Assembly: GCF_000730425.1 (NCBI RefSeq)
Contig: NZ_CP008896.1
Coordinates: forward strand, 3,348,001-3,412,000
DNA length: 64,000 nt
Origin: Pseudomonas fluorescens
GTDB taxonomy: Bacteria > Pseudomonadota > Gammaproteobacteria > Pseudomonadales > Pseudomonadaceae
Direction: 5' to 3'
The translations under genes and the position numbers were made by a program. The notes below the pieces were generated by a model that did not search any database, was not told the DNA's origin, and saw only the letters and a program-made list of their open reading frames with translations. Of this stretch, positions 45,356 to 53,726 are shown one piece after another (position 1 is the stretch's first letter; each line of letters begins with the position of its first letter).

Positions 45356-46798
45356 ATGTTCGACAAACACCCGCAACTCAAACAACATTTTGCCGCCCTG
45401 CGCACCCGCGCCGAATTTTTCTCCCTGCGCTACGTGCGCGAATCCGGCCAGTACCTGTCGGTACGCAAGAACGTCGCCGAGCCGCCGCACCTCGACCGCG
45501 ACGAAGGTGCCATGCTCACCGTGCGCCTCAACGGCGTCGAAGCCTATGCGGCCACTAACGATATTTCCCTGGCCGGACTGCAAGCCGCGCTGGAGCGGGC
45601 CGAAGAGCAGGCCCGGCGGATCAGGCCCCATGCCCTGCTCGACCTGCGCGACCAACCGGTGTCCAGCGACATCGCCGACTATCTGTCCCCAGCGCTCGAT
45701 CAACCTTTCCCGTCCCTGAGCGACTGCTACCAACTGCTCGGCGCCGAATCGGCCGCCGTGCCCAGGGACGAACGCCTGGTGAGCTGGGAAGTCAGCCTGG
45801 GCACCACCCACGTTGAGCAGATCTACCTCAACAGTGCCGGCGCCGAGTTACGCCAGGCCCAGCGTTTTGTGTTCCCCGGCGTCAATGTCACCGCCTACGA
45901 CGGCAACGACAGCCAGACCCGCACCCTGGGCGGCAGCAACTTCGGCCAGCAAGGCGGCGTTGATGTGATCAACCGCTTCGGCCTGGCTGGCGCCGCCCCT
46001 CGGGTGGCCGACGAGGCCCTGCAACTGCTGCTGGCACCCAACACGCCCCAAGGTCCGCGCGACCTGCTGCTGATGCCCGACCAGATGATCCTGCAGATCC
46101 ACGAATCCATCGGCCATCCGCTGGAACTGGACCGCATCCTCGGTGACGAACGCAATTACGCTGGCACCAGCTTCGTCAAGGCCAGCGACTTCGGGCATCT
46201 GCAATACGGCTCCAACCTGCTGAACGTGACCTTCGACCCGGACATTCCCGAACAACTGGCCAGTTACGCCCACGACGATGACGGCACGCCTGCCAATAAG
46301 CAGTTCCTGATCCGCAACGGCCTGCTGCTCAGGCCCCTGGGCGGGGCGCTGTCGCAATACCGCTCGGGCATGGGCGGCGTGGCCAACAGCCGCGCCAGCA
46401 GTTGGAACCGCGCGCCCATCGACCGCATGGCCAACCTCAACATCGAGCCCGGCGACCAGAGCCTGGCGCAACTGATCGGTGGCATCGAGCACGGCATTCT
46501 GATGTCGACCAACCGTTCGTGGTCCATCGACGATGCGCGCAACAAGTTCCAGTTCGGCTGCGAATGGGGCCAGTTGATCGAGAACGGCGAACTCAAGGGT
46601 GTGGTGAAGAACCCCAACTACCGGGCGATTTCCGCGCAGTTCTGGCGCAACCTCAGTGCCGTGGGCGATGCCAGCACCTTCAAGGTGCTGGGCACGCCCA
46701 ACTGCGGTAAGGGCGAGCCGAACCAAGTGATCCGCGTCGGCCATGCATCGCCGGCGTGTGTATTTTGCGATGTGGATGTGTTTGGGGGAGACGCCTGA
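45356..46798 (+). CDS. TldD/PmbA family metalloprotease, TldD-type subunit
   Basis: A 480-residue protein of the TldD family. The zinc motif HESIGH lies in MILQIHESIGHPLELD, identifying it as the catalytic partner of a TldD/TldE heterodimer. AAGGAGG lies 5 nt before ATG 45356. Known TldD/E pairs trim modified peptides such as microcin B17. This pair is distinct from the housekeeping one expected elsewhere; its substrate is unknown. The stop overlaps the next start. Confidence 0.85.
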   Translation: MFDKHPQLKQHFAALRTRAEFFSLRYVRESGQYLSVRKNVAEPPHLDRDEGAMLTVRLNGVEAYAATNDISLAGLQAALERAEEQARRIRPHALLDLRDQPVSSDIADYLSPALDQPFPSLSDCYQLLGAESAAVPRDERLVSWEVSLGTTHVEQIYLNSAGAELRQAQRFVFPGVNVTAYDGNDSQTRTLGGSNFGQQGGVDVINRFGLAGAAPRVADEALQLLLAPNTPQGPRDLLLMPDQMILQIHESIGHPLELDRILGDERNYAGTSFVKASDFGHLQYGSNLLNVTFDPDIPEQLASYAHDDDGTPANKQFLIRNGLLLRPLGGALSQYRSGMGGVANSRASSWNRAPIDRMANLNIEPGDQSLAQLIGGIEHGILMSTNRSWSIDDARNKFQFGCEWGQLIENGELKGVVKNPNYRAISAQFWRNLSAVGDASTFKVLGTPNCGKGEPNQVIRVGHASPACVFCDVDVFGGDA

Positions 46799-48114
46799 TG
46801 AAGGCTTTCAAGGAACTGGTGGAGTGGCTCAAGCAGGCCATCACCGACGAAGAACAGTTTCATCTGGGCTATGGGGCAGAGTCGTCCGAATTCGTGCGTT
46901 TCAACCACGCCAAGGTACGCCAGGCCGGCCAGGTGCAGCAGGCCAGTCTCAACCTCAAGCTGATCAACGATGGCCGGCATGCCGACCTCGGCATCACCCT
47001 GGCCGGGGCACCTGAACTGGACCGCCAGCGCCTGGCGGAGGGTTTGCAGCAATTGCGCGAAACCTTGCCCTTGCTGCCCAAGGATCCTTACCTGCTGCTC
47101 AATCGCACTGCCTGGCAAAACAGCAGCGAGCAGGCTCAAGCGCTGCCGGACCTCGATCAGGTCCTGGCAGACATCAACCGTGGCGCCCAAGGTCTGGACC
47201 TGGTCGGCATCTATGCTGCCGGGCCGATCAGTCGTGGGTTCGCCAGCTCGTCGGGGGCTTTTGGCTGGCACCAGGCCAATAGCTTCAACTTCGATTTCAG
47301 CCTGTTCCATGCCAACGGCGAGGCGGTAAAGGCCAGCTACGCCGGCGATGTCTGGGACAGCGTGGCCTTGGCCCAGCGCTTGCAGCAAGCCCGCGAGCAA
47401 CTGGAGTTCCTTGGCCGACCGTTGCACACCCTGGCACCCGGTCAATACCGTGCTTACCTGGCACCGGCAGCGATGGAAGAAATCGTCGGCATGCTCGCCT
47501 GGGGTGGTTTTTCTGCGCAGGCCATCGCCAGCAAAGGCAGCCCGTTGCAGCGCCTGTATGCCGGTGATCAGGCCCTGAGCCCGCTGGTCGAAATGAGCGA
47601 GCAGATCAGCGGCTCCCTAAGCCCGGCGTTTTCCCGTGACGGCTACCCGCGCAGCGACGTGACGTTGATCGCCAAGGGTCAGGCGCAAGGGCAACTGGTC
47701 AATTCGCGCAGCGCTGCCGAATACGGCTTGAGCGCCAACGGTGCCAGCGGCGATGAGTCCCCCAGCGCCTTGCAGATGGCTGCAGGCGGCCTGATGCAGG
47801 CCGATATTCTCAAGCAACTGGGGACCGGCCTGTATATCAGCAACCTGTGGTATTTGAACTACTCCGACCAGCCGGCAGCGCGCCTGACAGGCATGACCCG
47901 CTTCGCCACGTTCTGGGTGCAAGACGGTGAGATCAAGGCACCGGTCAGCACCATGCGCTTTGACGACAGCGTCTACCAGTTGCTGGGTTCTCAGTTGGAG
48001 GCGCTGACCGCCGAGCGTGAACTGTTGCTGTCGGCCAGTACCTATGGCGGGCGCAACACCTCGTCCAACTTGCTGCCCGGCGCCCTGGTAAAACGCCTGA
48101 CCCTGACCTTGTAG
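46798..48114 (+). CDS. TldD/PmbA family protein, TldE-type subunit
   Basis: A 438-residue PmbA/TldE-like protein with no HExxxH motif, as expected for the non-catalytic partner. FRFNHAKVRQAGQVQQ-like N-terminus (EFVRFNHAKVRQAG) and GLYISNLWYLNYSD near the C-terminus fit the family. The start overlaps the stop of the TldD-type gene (TGATG), so the two are co-translated. The stop codon lies inside a REP. Confidence 0.82.
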   Translation: MKAFKELVEWLKQAITDEEQFHLGYGAESSEFVRFNHAKVRQAGQVQQASLNLKLINDGRHADLGITLAGAPELDRQRLAEGLQQLRETLPLLPKDPYLLLNRTAWQNSSEQAQALPDLDQVLADINRGAQGLDLVGIYAAGPISRGFASSSGAFGWHQANSFNFDFSLFHANGEAVKASYAGDVWDSVALAQRLQQAREQLEFLGRPLHTLAPGQYRAYLAPAAMEEIVGMLAWGGFSAQAIASKGSPLQRLYAGDQALSPLVEMSEQISGSLSPAFSRDGYPRSDVTLIAKGQAQGQLVNSRSAAEYGLSANGASGDESPSALQMAAGGLMQADILKQLGTGLYISNLWYLNYSDQPAARLTGMTRFATFWVQDGEIKAPVSTMRFDDSVYQLLGSQLEALTAERELLLSASTYGGRNTSSNLLPGALVKRLTLTL

Positions 48115-48171
48115 GTGTCCGGTTTGCCGGCGATGGCGGCCGCAAGGCTTAAGGACAAGCCGGTTCCTACA
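48110..48171. repeat. REP doublet, decayed, overlapping a stop codon
   Basis: TTGTAGGTGTCCGGTTTGCC left arm and AAGCCGGTTCCTACA right arm. The TAG of the TldE-type gene (48112-48114) is part of the left arm. Confidence 0.75.
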
Positions 48172-48346
48172 GGGGAATGTCCTGTGTTCGGATGATCCTT
48201 CTCTGGCAGCATGCCGTTGGTTGGCGGGCTGTTGTCGTCTCTCCAAAACCTCGTTATAACGGTTAGTGGCACCCCGCCACTCTCAACCCATTTGTTCGCA
48301 AATGATGCATGACCTCGCCCGGGACAGGGCGAGCCGGAGCGTTGAC

Positions 48347-49237
48347 ATGTACCAAGGAAGTTTTGTCATTGATAAGTTGTTCAAGCACTACAACGTTCAC
48401 GTAGAGCAACTGGGTAACGATCCGCAACGCAAGACGGTGCTGCTGGTCAATGGCGCGCTGTCCACCACCCGTTCATTCGCCCGCACCAGCAAGTGCCTGG
48501 CCGAGCACTTCAATGTGTTGATGTTCGACTTGCCGTTTTCCGGCTATTCGCGCCCGCACAACACCGACCTCGACCTGGTGACCAAGGACGACGAAGTCGA
48601 GATCCTGCGGGCGCTGGTGGAGCGTTTCCAGGTCAACCACCTGGTGTCGGCCTCGTGGGGCGGCATCTCGACCCTGCTGACCCTGGCACGCAACCCGACG
48701 TCAATCGAAAGCTCGGTGGTGATGGCCCTGGCGCCCCATCTCAACCAGGCAATGCTCGATTATGTGGAGCGCGTGCGGGTGCTGATCGAGGCCGATGACA
48801 AGTCCGCCGTCGGCCACTTGCTCAATGAAACCGTCGGCAAATTTCTCTCCAGCCGGCTCAAGCGCAATAACCATCGGCACCTGTCGACCATGGCCACCAC
48901 CGAATACCGCCAGGCGCGCTTTCATATTCATCAGGTGCTGGCCCTGGGCGATGGCAACTACCTGCCGCAATTGCGCCAGATCCAGACCCCGGTGCATTTC
49001 CTCAACGGCACCCTGGACGAATACACGCCGGCCGATGAAGCCCGACTGTTCAGGCAGTATGTGGGCCGCAGCAGCTTCGCCACTGCCGAGCACACCGGCC
49101 ATCTGCTCGACCTGGAGTCGCGGGAGGCGGCGTTGGCGGTGCATCGCGCACTGATCGATTTCCTGGTGAGCCCAGACGTGGCGATCTCCGATATAGACGA
49201 ACCGCCAATGGGAAAACCGACAGGGGTTGGCGCATAA
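48347..49237 (+). CDS. RhlA-like 3-(3-hydroxyalkanoyloxy)alkanoate synthase or PhaG-like acyltransferase
   Basis: A 296-residue alpha/beta hydrolase whose sequence follows RhlA closely ([71 protein letters not shown]). Nucleophile Ser103 in SWGG; the later acid and base appear to be in [10 protein letters not shown] and [10 protein letters not shown]. RhlA joins two beta-hydroxyacyl chains from ACP into the lipid part of rhamnolipids; PhaG, a relative, feeds polyhydroxyalkanoate synthesis. No rhlB rhamnosyltransferase follows. ATG at 48347 gives the RhlA length (295). Confidence 0.82.
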   Translation: MYQGSFVIDKLFKHYNVHVEQLGNDPQRKTVLLVNGALSTTRSFARTSKCLAEHFNVLMFDLPFSGYSRPHNTDLDLVTKDDEVEILRALVERFQVNHLVSASWGGISTLLTLARNPTSIESSVVMALAPHLNQAMLDYVERVRVLIEADDKSAVGHLLNETVGKFLSSRLKRNNHRHLSTMATTEYRQARFHIHQVLALGDGNYLPQLRQIQTPVHFLNGTLDEYTPADEARLFRQYVGRSSFATAEHTGHLLDLESREAALAVHRALIDFLVSPDVAISDIDEPPMGKPTGVGA

Positions 49238-49272
49238 TCGGCAACACATAGCCTGCTAACAAAAGGGATCTC

Positions 49273-50700
49273 ATGCCGAATCGTGTCGTGCTCGATGCCA
49301 AGACCGCCCGCTGGTTACCCTGGGTGGTAGCGATTGCCTTCTTCATGCAGTCGCTCGACGGCACGATTCTCAACACGGCATTGCCCGTCATGGCCGAGGA
49401 CCTGGCGGAAAACCCACTGCGCATGCAGGGCGTGATCATCGCCTATATGCTCACCGTGGCCTTGCTGATCCCGGCTTCGGGCTGGATTGCCGACCGCTTC
49501 GGCACCAAGAAGATTTTCTTCGGCGCGATCATGCTGTTCAGCATTGGCTCGCTGCTGTGTGCCCTGTCCAGCAGCCTGACCATGCTGGTGGGCGCGCGGG
49601 TGATCCAGGGCCTGGGCGGTGCGCTGATGCTGCCGGTGGGCCGGCTGGTGGTGCTGCGCGCCTACCCGCGCTCGGAGCTGGTGCGGATCATGGGCTTTAT
49701 TACCATTCCCGGCCTGCTCGGCCCCCTGCTTGGCCCGACCATGGGCGGCTGGATGGTGCAGTACCTGTCCTGGCACTGGATTTTCCTGATCAACCTGCCG
49801 GTGGGCATGCTCGGTTGCTACGCGGTATGGAAATTCATCCCCGACCTGCGCGGCAGCGAGCGTACACGCTTCGACAGCCTGGGCTTTTTGCTGTTTGGCG
49901 CGGCCATGGTGTTGATCACCATTGCCATGGAAGGCCTGGGCGAGTTGCACCTGCCGCACTTGCGCGTGATGTTGCTGCTGTTCGGCGGCATGGCGTGCCT
50001 GGCCGCCTACTGGTTGCGCGCCGGGCATATCGACAACCCATTGTTTTCGCCGGTGCTGTTCAAGACCCGGACCTTTGCCGTGGGCATTCTCGGCAACCTG
50101 TTCGCCCGCCTGGGCAGCGGCGCCCTGCCGTTCCTCGTGCCGTTGCTGTTGCAGATCGCCCTGGGCTATTCGCCGTCCCAGGCCGGGATGAGCATGTTGC
50201 CCCTGGCGGCGGCGGCCATGGTCGCCAAGTCCATCGCCCGGCCGCTGATCGAACGCCTGGGCTATCGCATCGTACTCACCGGCAATACGTTGCTACTGGG
50301 CATGATGCTGGCGAGCATGGGCCTGGTCAGCGAACAGACGCCGTACCCGCTGCTGCTGGCGATGCTCGCCGTACTGGGGGCGATCAACTCCCTGCAATTT
50401 ACCGCGATGAACACCGTGACCCTGATCGACCTCGACGACGCCCAGGCCAGCAGTGGCAACAGTTTGCTGTCGGTGGTGGCGCAACTGGCCCTGAGCCTGG
50501 GGGTCGCGTGCGCCGGCGCCCTGCTCGGCGGGTTTACGGCCCAGGCCGGCAACGATGGGGTCAATACCGTGCTTGAGGCGTTCCAGCTGACGTTCCTCAC
50601 CGTGGGCATCATGGCGATGCTGGCGGCGGCGATCTTCCTGCAATTGTCGCCAAAAGACGGCAAACGGGTGGTCAGCCGCGAGCACGACATTGAGCATTAA
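49273..50700 (+). CDS. DHA2-family MFS efflux transporter
   Basis: A 475-residue protein with about 14 transmembrane helices of the EmrB/QacA type. The first-helix motif is LDGTILNTALPVMAEDL; motif A reads GWIADRFGTKKIF, and antiporter motif C reads GLLGPLLGPTMGG. It starts 35 nt after the RhlA-like gene and is likely co-transcribed, so it may export that enzyme's product; the substrate is not proven. Confidence 0.87.
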   Translation: MPNRVVLDAKTARWLPWVVAIAFFMQSLDGTILNTALPVMAEDLAENPLRMQGVIIAYMLTVALLIPASGWIADRFGTKKIFFGAIMLFSIGSLLCALSSSLTMLVGARVIQGLGGALMLPVGRLVVLRAYPRSELVRIMGFITIPGLLGPLLGPTMGGWMVQYLSWHWIFLINLPVGMLGCYAVWKFIPDLRGSERTRFDSLGFLLFGAAMVLITIAMEGLGELHLPHLRVMLLLFGGMACLAAYWLRAGHIDNPLFSPVLFKTRTFAVGILGNLFARLGSGALPFLVPLLLQIALGYSPSQAGMSMLPLAAAAMVAKSIARPLIERLGYRIVLTGNTLLLGMMLASMGLVSEQTPYPLLLAMLAVLGAINSLQFTAMNTVTLIDLDDAQASSGNSLLSVVAQLALSLGVACAGALLGGFTAQAGNDGVNTVLEAFQLTFLTVGIMAMLAAAIFLQLSPKDGKRVVSREHDIEH

Positions 50701-50783
50701 GCGGCGTCTCGTCTAGAACTTGCAGGGAAATTCCCACGGGGCTGGTACACTGCGCGACATTTTGTTTTTGCAGAGCCTGTCCC

Positions 50784-52169
50784 GTGACCACCATCGCCAC
50801 CGCTTTTAATACTTTGCCGCTCTCCGCCGCCATGCTGGCTAACCTCGACTCGCTGGGTTATGCCGAGATGACGCAGATCCAGGCGCAAAGCTTGCCGGTG
50901 ATCCTCAAGGGGCTGGACCTGATTGCCCAGGCCAAGACTGGCAGCGGCAAGACTGCCGCCTTCGGCATCGGCCTGTTGAACCCGATCAACCCGCGCTATT
51001 TCGGTTGCCAGGCCCTGGTGATGTGCCCGACCCGCGAGCTGGCTGACCAGGTGGCCAAGGAAATTCGCCGCCTGGCCCGTGCCGAAGACAACATCAAGGT
51101 GCTGACCCTGTGCGGCGGCGTGTCCCTCGGCCCGCAGATCGCTTCCCTGGAGCATGGCGCCCACGTCATCGTCGGCACCCCGGGCCGCATCCAGCAACAC
51201 CTGCGCAAGGGCTCGCTGGTGCTGGACGGCTTGAACACATTGATCCTCGACGAAGCCGACCGCATGCTCGACATGGGCTTCTACGACGCCATCGAAGACA
51301 TCATCAGCAAGACCCCGGCCCGTCGCCAGACCCTGCTGTTCTCGGCCACCTACCCGGTGAGCATCAAGCAACTGGCCTCGAAATTCATGCGCGCGCCGCA
51401 GCAGGTCAAGGCCGAAGCGTTCCACTCCGATGAGCAGATCGAGCAGCGTTTCTACGAAATCTCCCCGGACGAGCGCATGGACGCAGTGACCAAGGTGCTG
51501 TCGCACTTTCGCCCGGCCTCGTGCGTAGCGTTTTGCTTTACCAAGCAGCAAGTGCAGGAAACCGTGGACCACCTGACCGCCAAGGGTATTTCTGCGGTCG
51601 GCCTGCATGGCGACCTGGAACAGCGCGACCGTGACCAAGTGCTGGCCATGTTCGCCAACCGCAGTACTTCGGTGCTGGTAGCCACTGACGTTGCGGCCCG
51701 TGGCCTGGACATCGACTCGCTGGACATGGTGATCAACGTCGAACTGGCACGCGACTCGGAAATCCACATTCACCGTGTAGGCCGTACCGGTCGCGCCGGT
51801 GAGACCGGGATCGCCATCAGCCTGGTAGCGCCGTCCGAAGCGCACCGCGCCCAGGCCATCGAGCTGCTGCAAAAAGCCCCGCTGAACTGGGACCAACTGA
51901 GCAACCTCAAGTCCCAGGGCGGCGCGCCGCTGCTGCCGGTGATGAGTACGTTGTGCATTGCTGCCGGCCGTAAAGACAAGGTTCGCCCTGGCGACATCCT
52001 CGGCGCACTGACCGGTGAAGCCGGGATCCCGGGCACCCAGGTGGGCAAGATTGCGATCTTCGACTTCCAGGCCTATGTGGCGGTGGAACGCAGCGTCGCC
52101 AAGCAGGCGTTGCAGCGCTTGAACGATGGCAAGATCAAGGGCCGTTCGTTGCGCGTGCGGATCCTGTAA
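50784..52169 (+). CDS. dbpA: ATP-dependent RNA helicase DbpA
   Basis: A 461-residue DEAD-box helicase for 50S ribosome assembly. Q-motif then AQAKTGSGKT, PTRELA, TPGRI, LDEADRMLDMGF, SAT and HRVGRTGRAG are all present, and the C-terminal DbpA RNA-binding domain (about 385-461) that recognises hairpin 92 of 23S rRNA is present. It starts with GTG at 50784. Transcribed alone. Confidence 0.94.
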   Translation: MTTIATAFNTLPLSAAMLANLDSLGYAEMTQIQAQSLPVILKGLDLIAQAKTGSGKTAAFGIGLLNPINPRYFGCQALVMCPTRELADQVAKEIRRLARAEDNIKVLTLCGGVSLGPQIASLEHGAHVIVGTPGRIQQHLRKGSLVLDGLNTLILDEADRMLDMGFYDAIEDIISKTPARRQTLLFSATYPVSIKQLASKFMRAPQQVKAEAFHSDEQIEQRFYEISPDERMDAVTKVLSHFRPASCVAFCFTKQQVQETVDHLTAKGISAVGLHGDLEQRDRDQVLAMFANRSTSVLVATDVAARGLDIDSLDMVINVELARDSEIHIHRVGRTGRAGETGIAISLVAPSEAHRAQAIELLQKAPLNWDQLSNLKSQGGAPLLPVMSTLCIAAGRKDKVRPGDILGALTGEAGIPGTQVGKIAIFDFQAYVAVERSVAKQALQRLNDGKIKGRSLRVRIL

Positions 52170-52195
52170 AGCTCTTCGATTCAATGGAGATCCAA

Positions 52196-52285
52196 TGTGG
52201 GAGCGGGCTTGCTCGCGAATGCGGTGTACCCGTCGCCCGATGGGTTGGCTGACAGTCCGCATTCGCGAGCAAGCCCGCTCCCACA
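52196..52285. repeat. REP doublet
   Basis: Inverted TGTGGGAGCGGGCTTGCTCG pair between dbpA and the YhiN-like gene. Confidence 0.9.
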
Positions 52286-52328
52286 TTTTTGATTGCATTT
52301 CAGATCAATATTTTGTGAGGACACCGTT

Positions 52329-53507
52329 TTGCGCTCGACCGAAGTTGTGATCATTGGCGCTGGTGCCGCAGGCTTGATGTGCGCGCTGACCGCCGCCGGG
52401 CGTGGGCGCAAGGTGATGTTGATCGACCATGCGAACAAGGCCGGCAAGAAGATCCTGATGTCCGGCGGTGGCCGCTGCAACTTCACCAATATGTACACGG
52501 AGCCGGCCAACTTCCTCTCGCACAACGCGCACTTCTGCAAATCCGCCCTGGCCCGCTACACCCAGTGGGATTTCATCGGGTTGGTGGCCAAGCACGGTGT
52601 GCCGTATCACGAGAAAAAACTCGGCCAGCTGTTCTGCGATAACAAATCCAGCGACATCCTCGGCATGCTGCTCGACGAGTGCATCCAGACCGGCGTGAGC
52701 CTGCACCTGGACACCTCGATCCAGCAGATCGCCAGGCTCGACAGCGGTTACCAGTTGCAGACCACCCTCGGCGAGCTGCGCTGCGAGTCGTTGGTGATCG
52801 CCACCGGCGGCCTGTCGATTCCGACCCTGGGCGCCACCGGTTTTGGTTACCAGGTCGCCAGGCAGTTCGGCCACGAGCTGCTGCCGACCCGCGCGGGCCT
52901 GGTGCCGTTCACCATTACCGACCAGCTCAAGGACTTGTGCGGCGAGCTGTCCGGCACCTCGGTCGATTGCCTGGTCAGCTGTAACGAGCAGAGCTTTCGC
53001 GAAAATATCCTGTTTACCCATCGCGGCCTGAGCGGGCCGGCGATTTTGCAGATTTCCTCCTACTGGGAACCCGGTGACACAGTGGAAATCAACCTGTTGC
53101 CCGATCACGACGCCCACGCCTGGCTGCAACAGCAACAGGCCGAGCGCCCCAACAGCGAGCTCAAGACCCTGCTGGGCGAAATCTTCACCAAGAAGATGGC
53201 CAGCCTGCTGGCCGAGGTGTGGTTCGTGTCCAAACCGATGAAGCAGTACACCCACGCTGAACTTGCGGATATCGCCACCAAGCTGGGTAGCTGGCAATTC
53301 GTCCCGGCCGGCACCGAAGGCTACCGCACCGCCGAAGTCACCCTGGGTGGAGTGGATACGCGGGAAGTGTCGTCCAAGACCATGGAGTCGCTGAAAAGCC
53401 CCGGCCTGTATTTTATCGGCGAAGTGCTGGATGTGACCGGGCACCTGGGCGGGTTCAACTTCCAGTGGGCGTGGGCGTCGGGGTATGCGGCGGCGCAGTA
53501 CGCCTGA
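52329..53507 (+). CDS. YhiN/HI0933-like FAD-dependent oxidoreductase
   Basis: A 392-residue flavoprotein of the HI0933/BaiN family. It begins with STEVVIIGAGAAGLMCA, followed by KAGKKILMSGGGRCNFTN and the C-terminal TGHLGGFNFQWAWASGYAAA. The start is read as TTG at 52329 because GAGGA lies 8 nt upstream and the FAD motif then begins at residue 4; an ATG at 52293 has no ribosome site. The physiological substrate is unknown. Confidence 0.85.
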   Translation: MRSTEVVIIGAGAAGLMCALTAAGRGRKVMLIDHANKAGKKILMSGGGRCNFTNMYTEPANFLSHNAHFCKSALARYTQWDFIGLVAKHGVPYHEKKLGQLFCDNKSSDILGMLLDECIQTGVSLHLDTSIQQIARLDSGYQLQTTLGELRCESLVIATGGLSIPTLGATGFGYQVARQFGHELLPTRAGLVPFTITDQLKDLCGELSGTSVDCLVSCNEQSFRENILFTHRGLSGPAILQISSYWEPGDTVEINLLPDHDAHAWLQQQQAERPNSELKTLLGEIFTKKMASLLAEVWFVSKPMKQYTHAELADIATKLGSWQFVPAGTEGYRTAEVTLGGVDTREVSSKTMESLKSPGLYFIGEVLDVTGHLGGFNFQWAWASGYAAAQYA

Positions 53508-53523
53508 ACTGCATGTGACCACC

Positions 53524-53613
53524 TGTGGGAGCGGGCTTGCTCGCGAATGCGCAGTGTCAGTCAGCTCATTCAGCGACTGACACTGCGCATTCGCGAGCAA
53601 GCCCGCTCCCACA
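53524..53613. repeat. REP doublet
   Basis: Inverted TGTGGGAGCGGGCTTGCTCG pair with matching inner ATGCGCAGTGTCAG / CTGACACTGCGCAT arms, one of the most symmetrical copies in the window. Confidence 0.9.
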
Positions 53614-53726
53614 TTTTGATTGGGGTGTGCCAAAACATTTTTTGCTTATGAATGTGATCGCCACGCTTGCCGTGGCGTCATTACTGGCTCAATTTAGCGG
53701 CATCGTCCCGGAAGACCCCAGACTTC

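Noticed and set aside
48185..48346. Sigma-54 promoter before the RhlA-like gene (TGGCAG and TGGCAC sequences)
   Set aside because: Neither has the GC element at the required spacing for a -24/-12 promoter.
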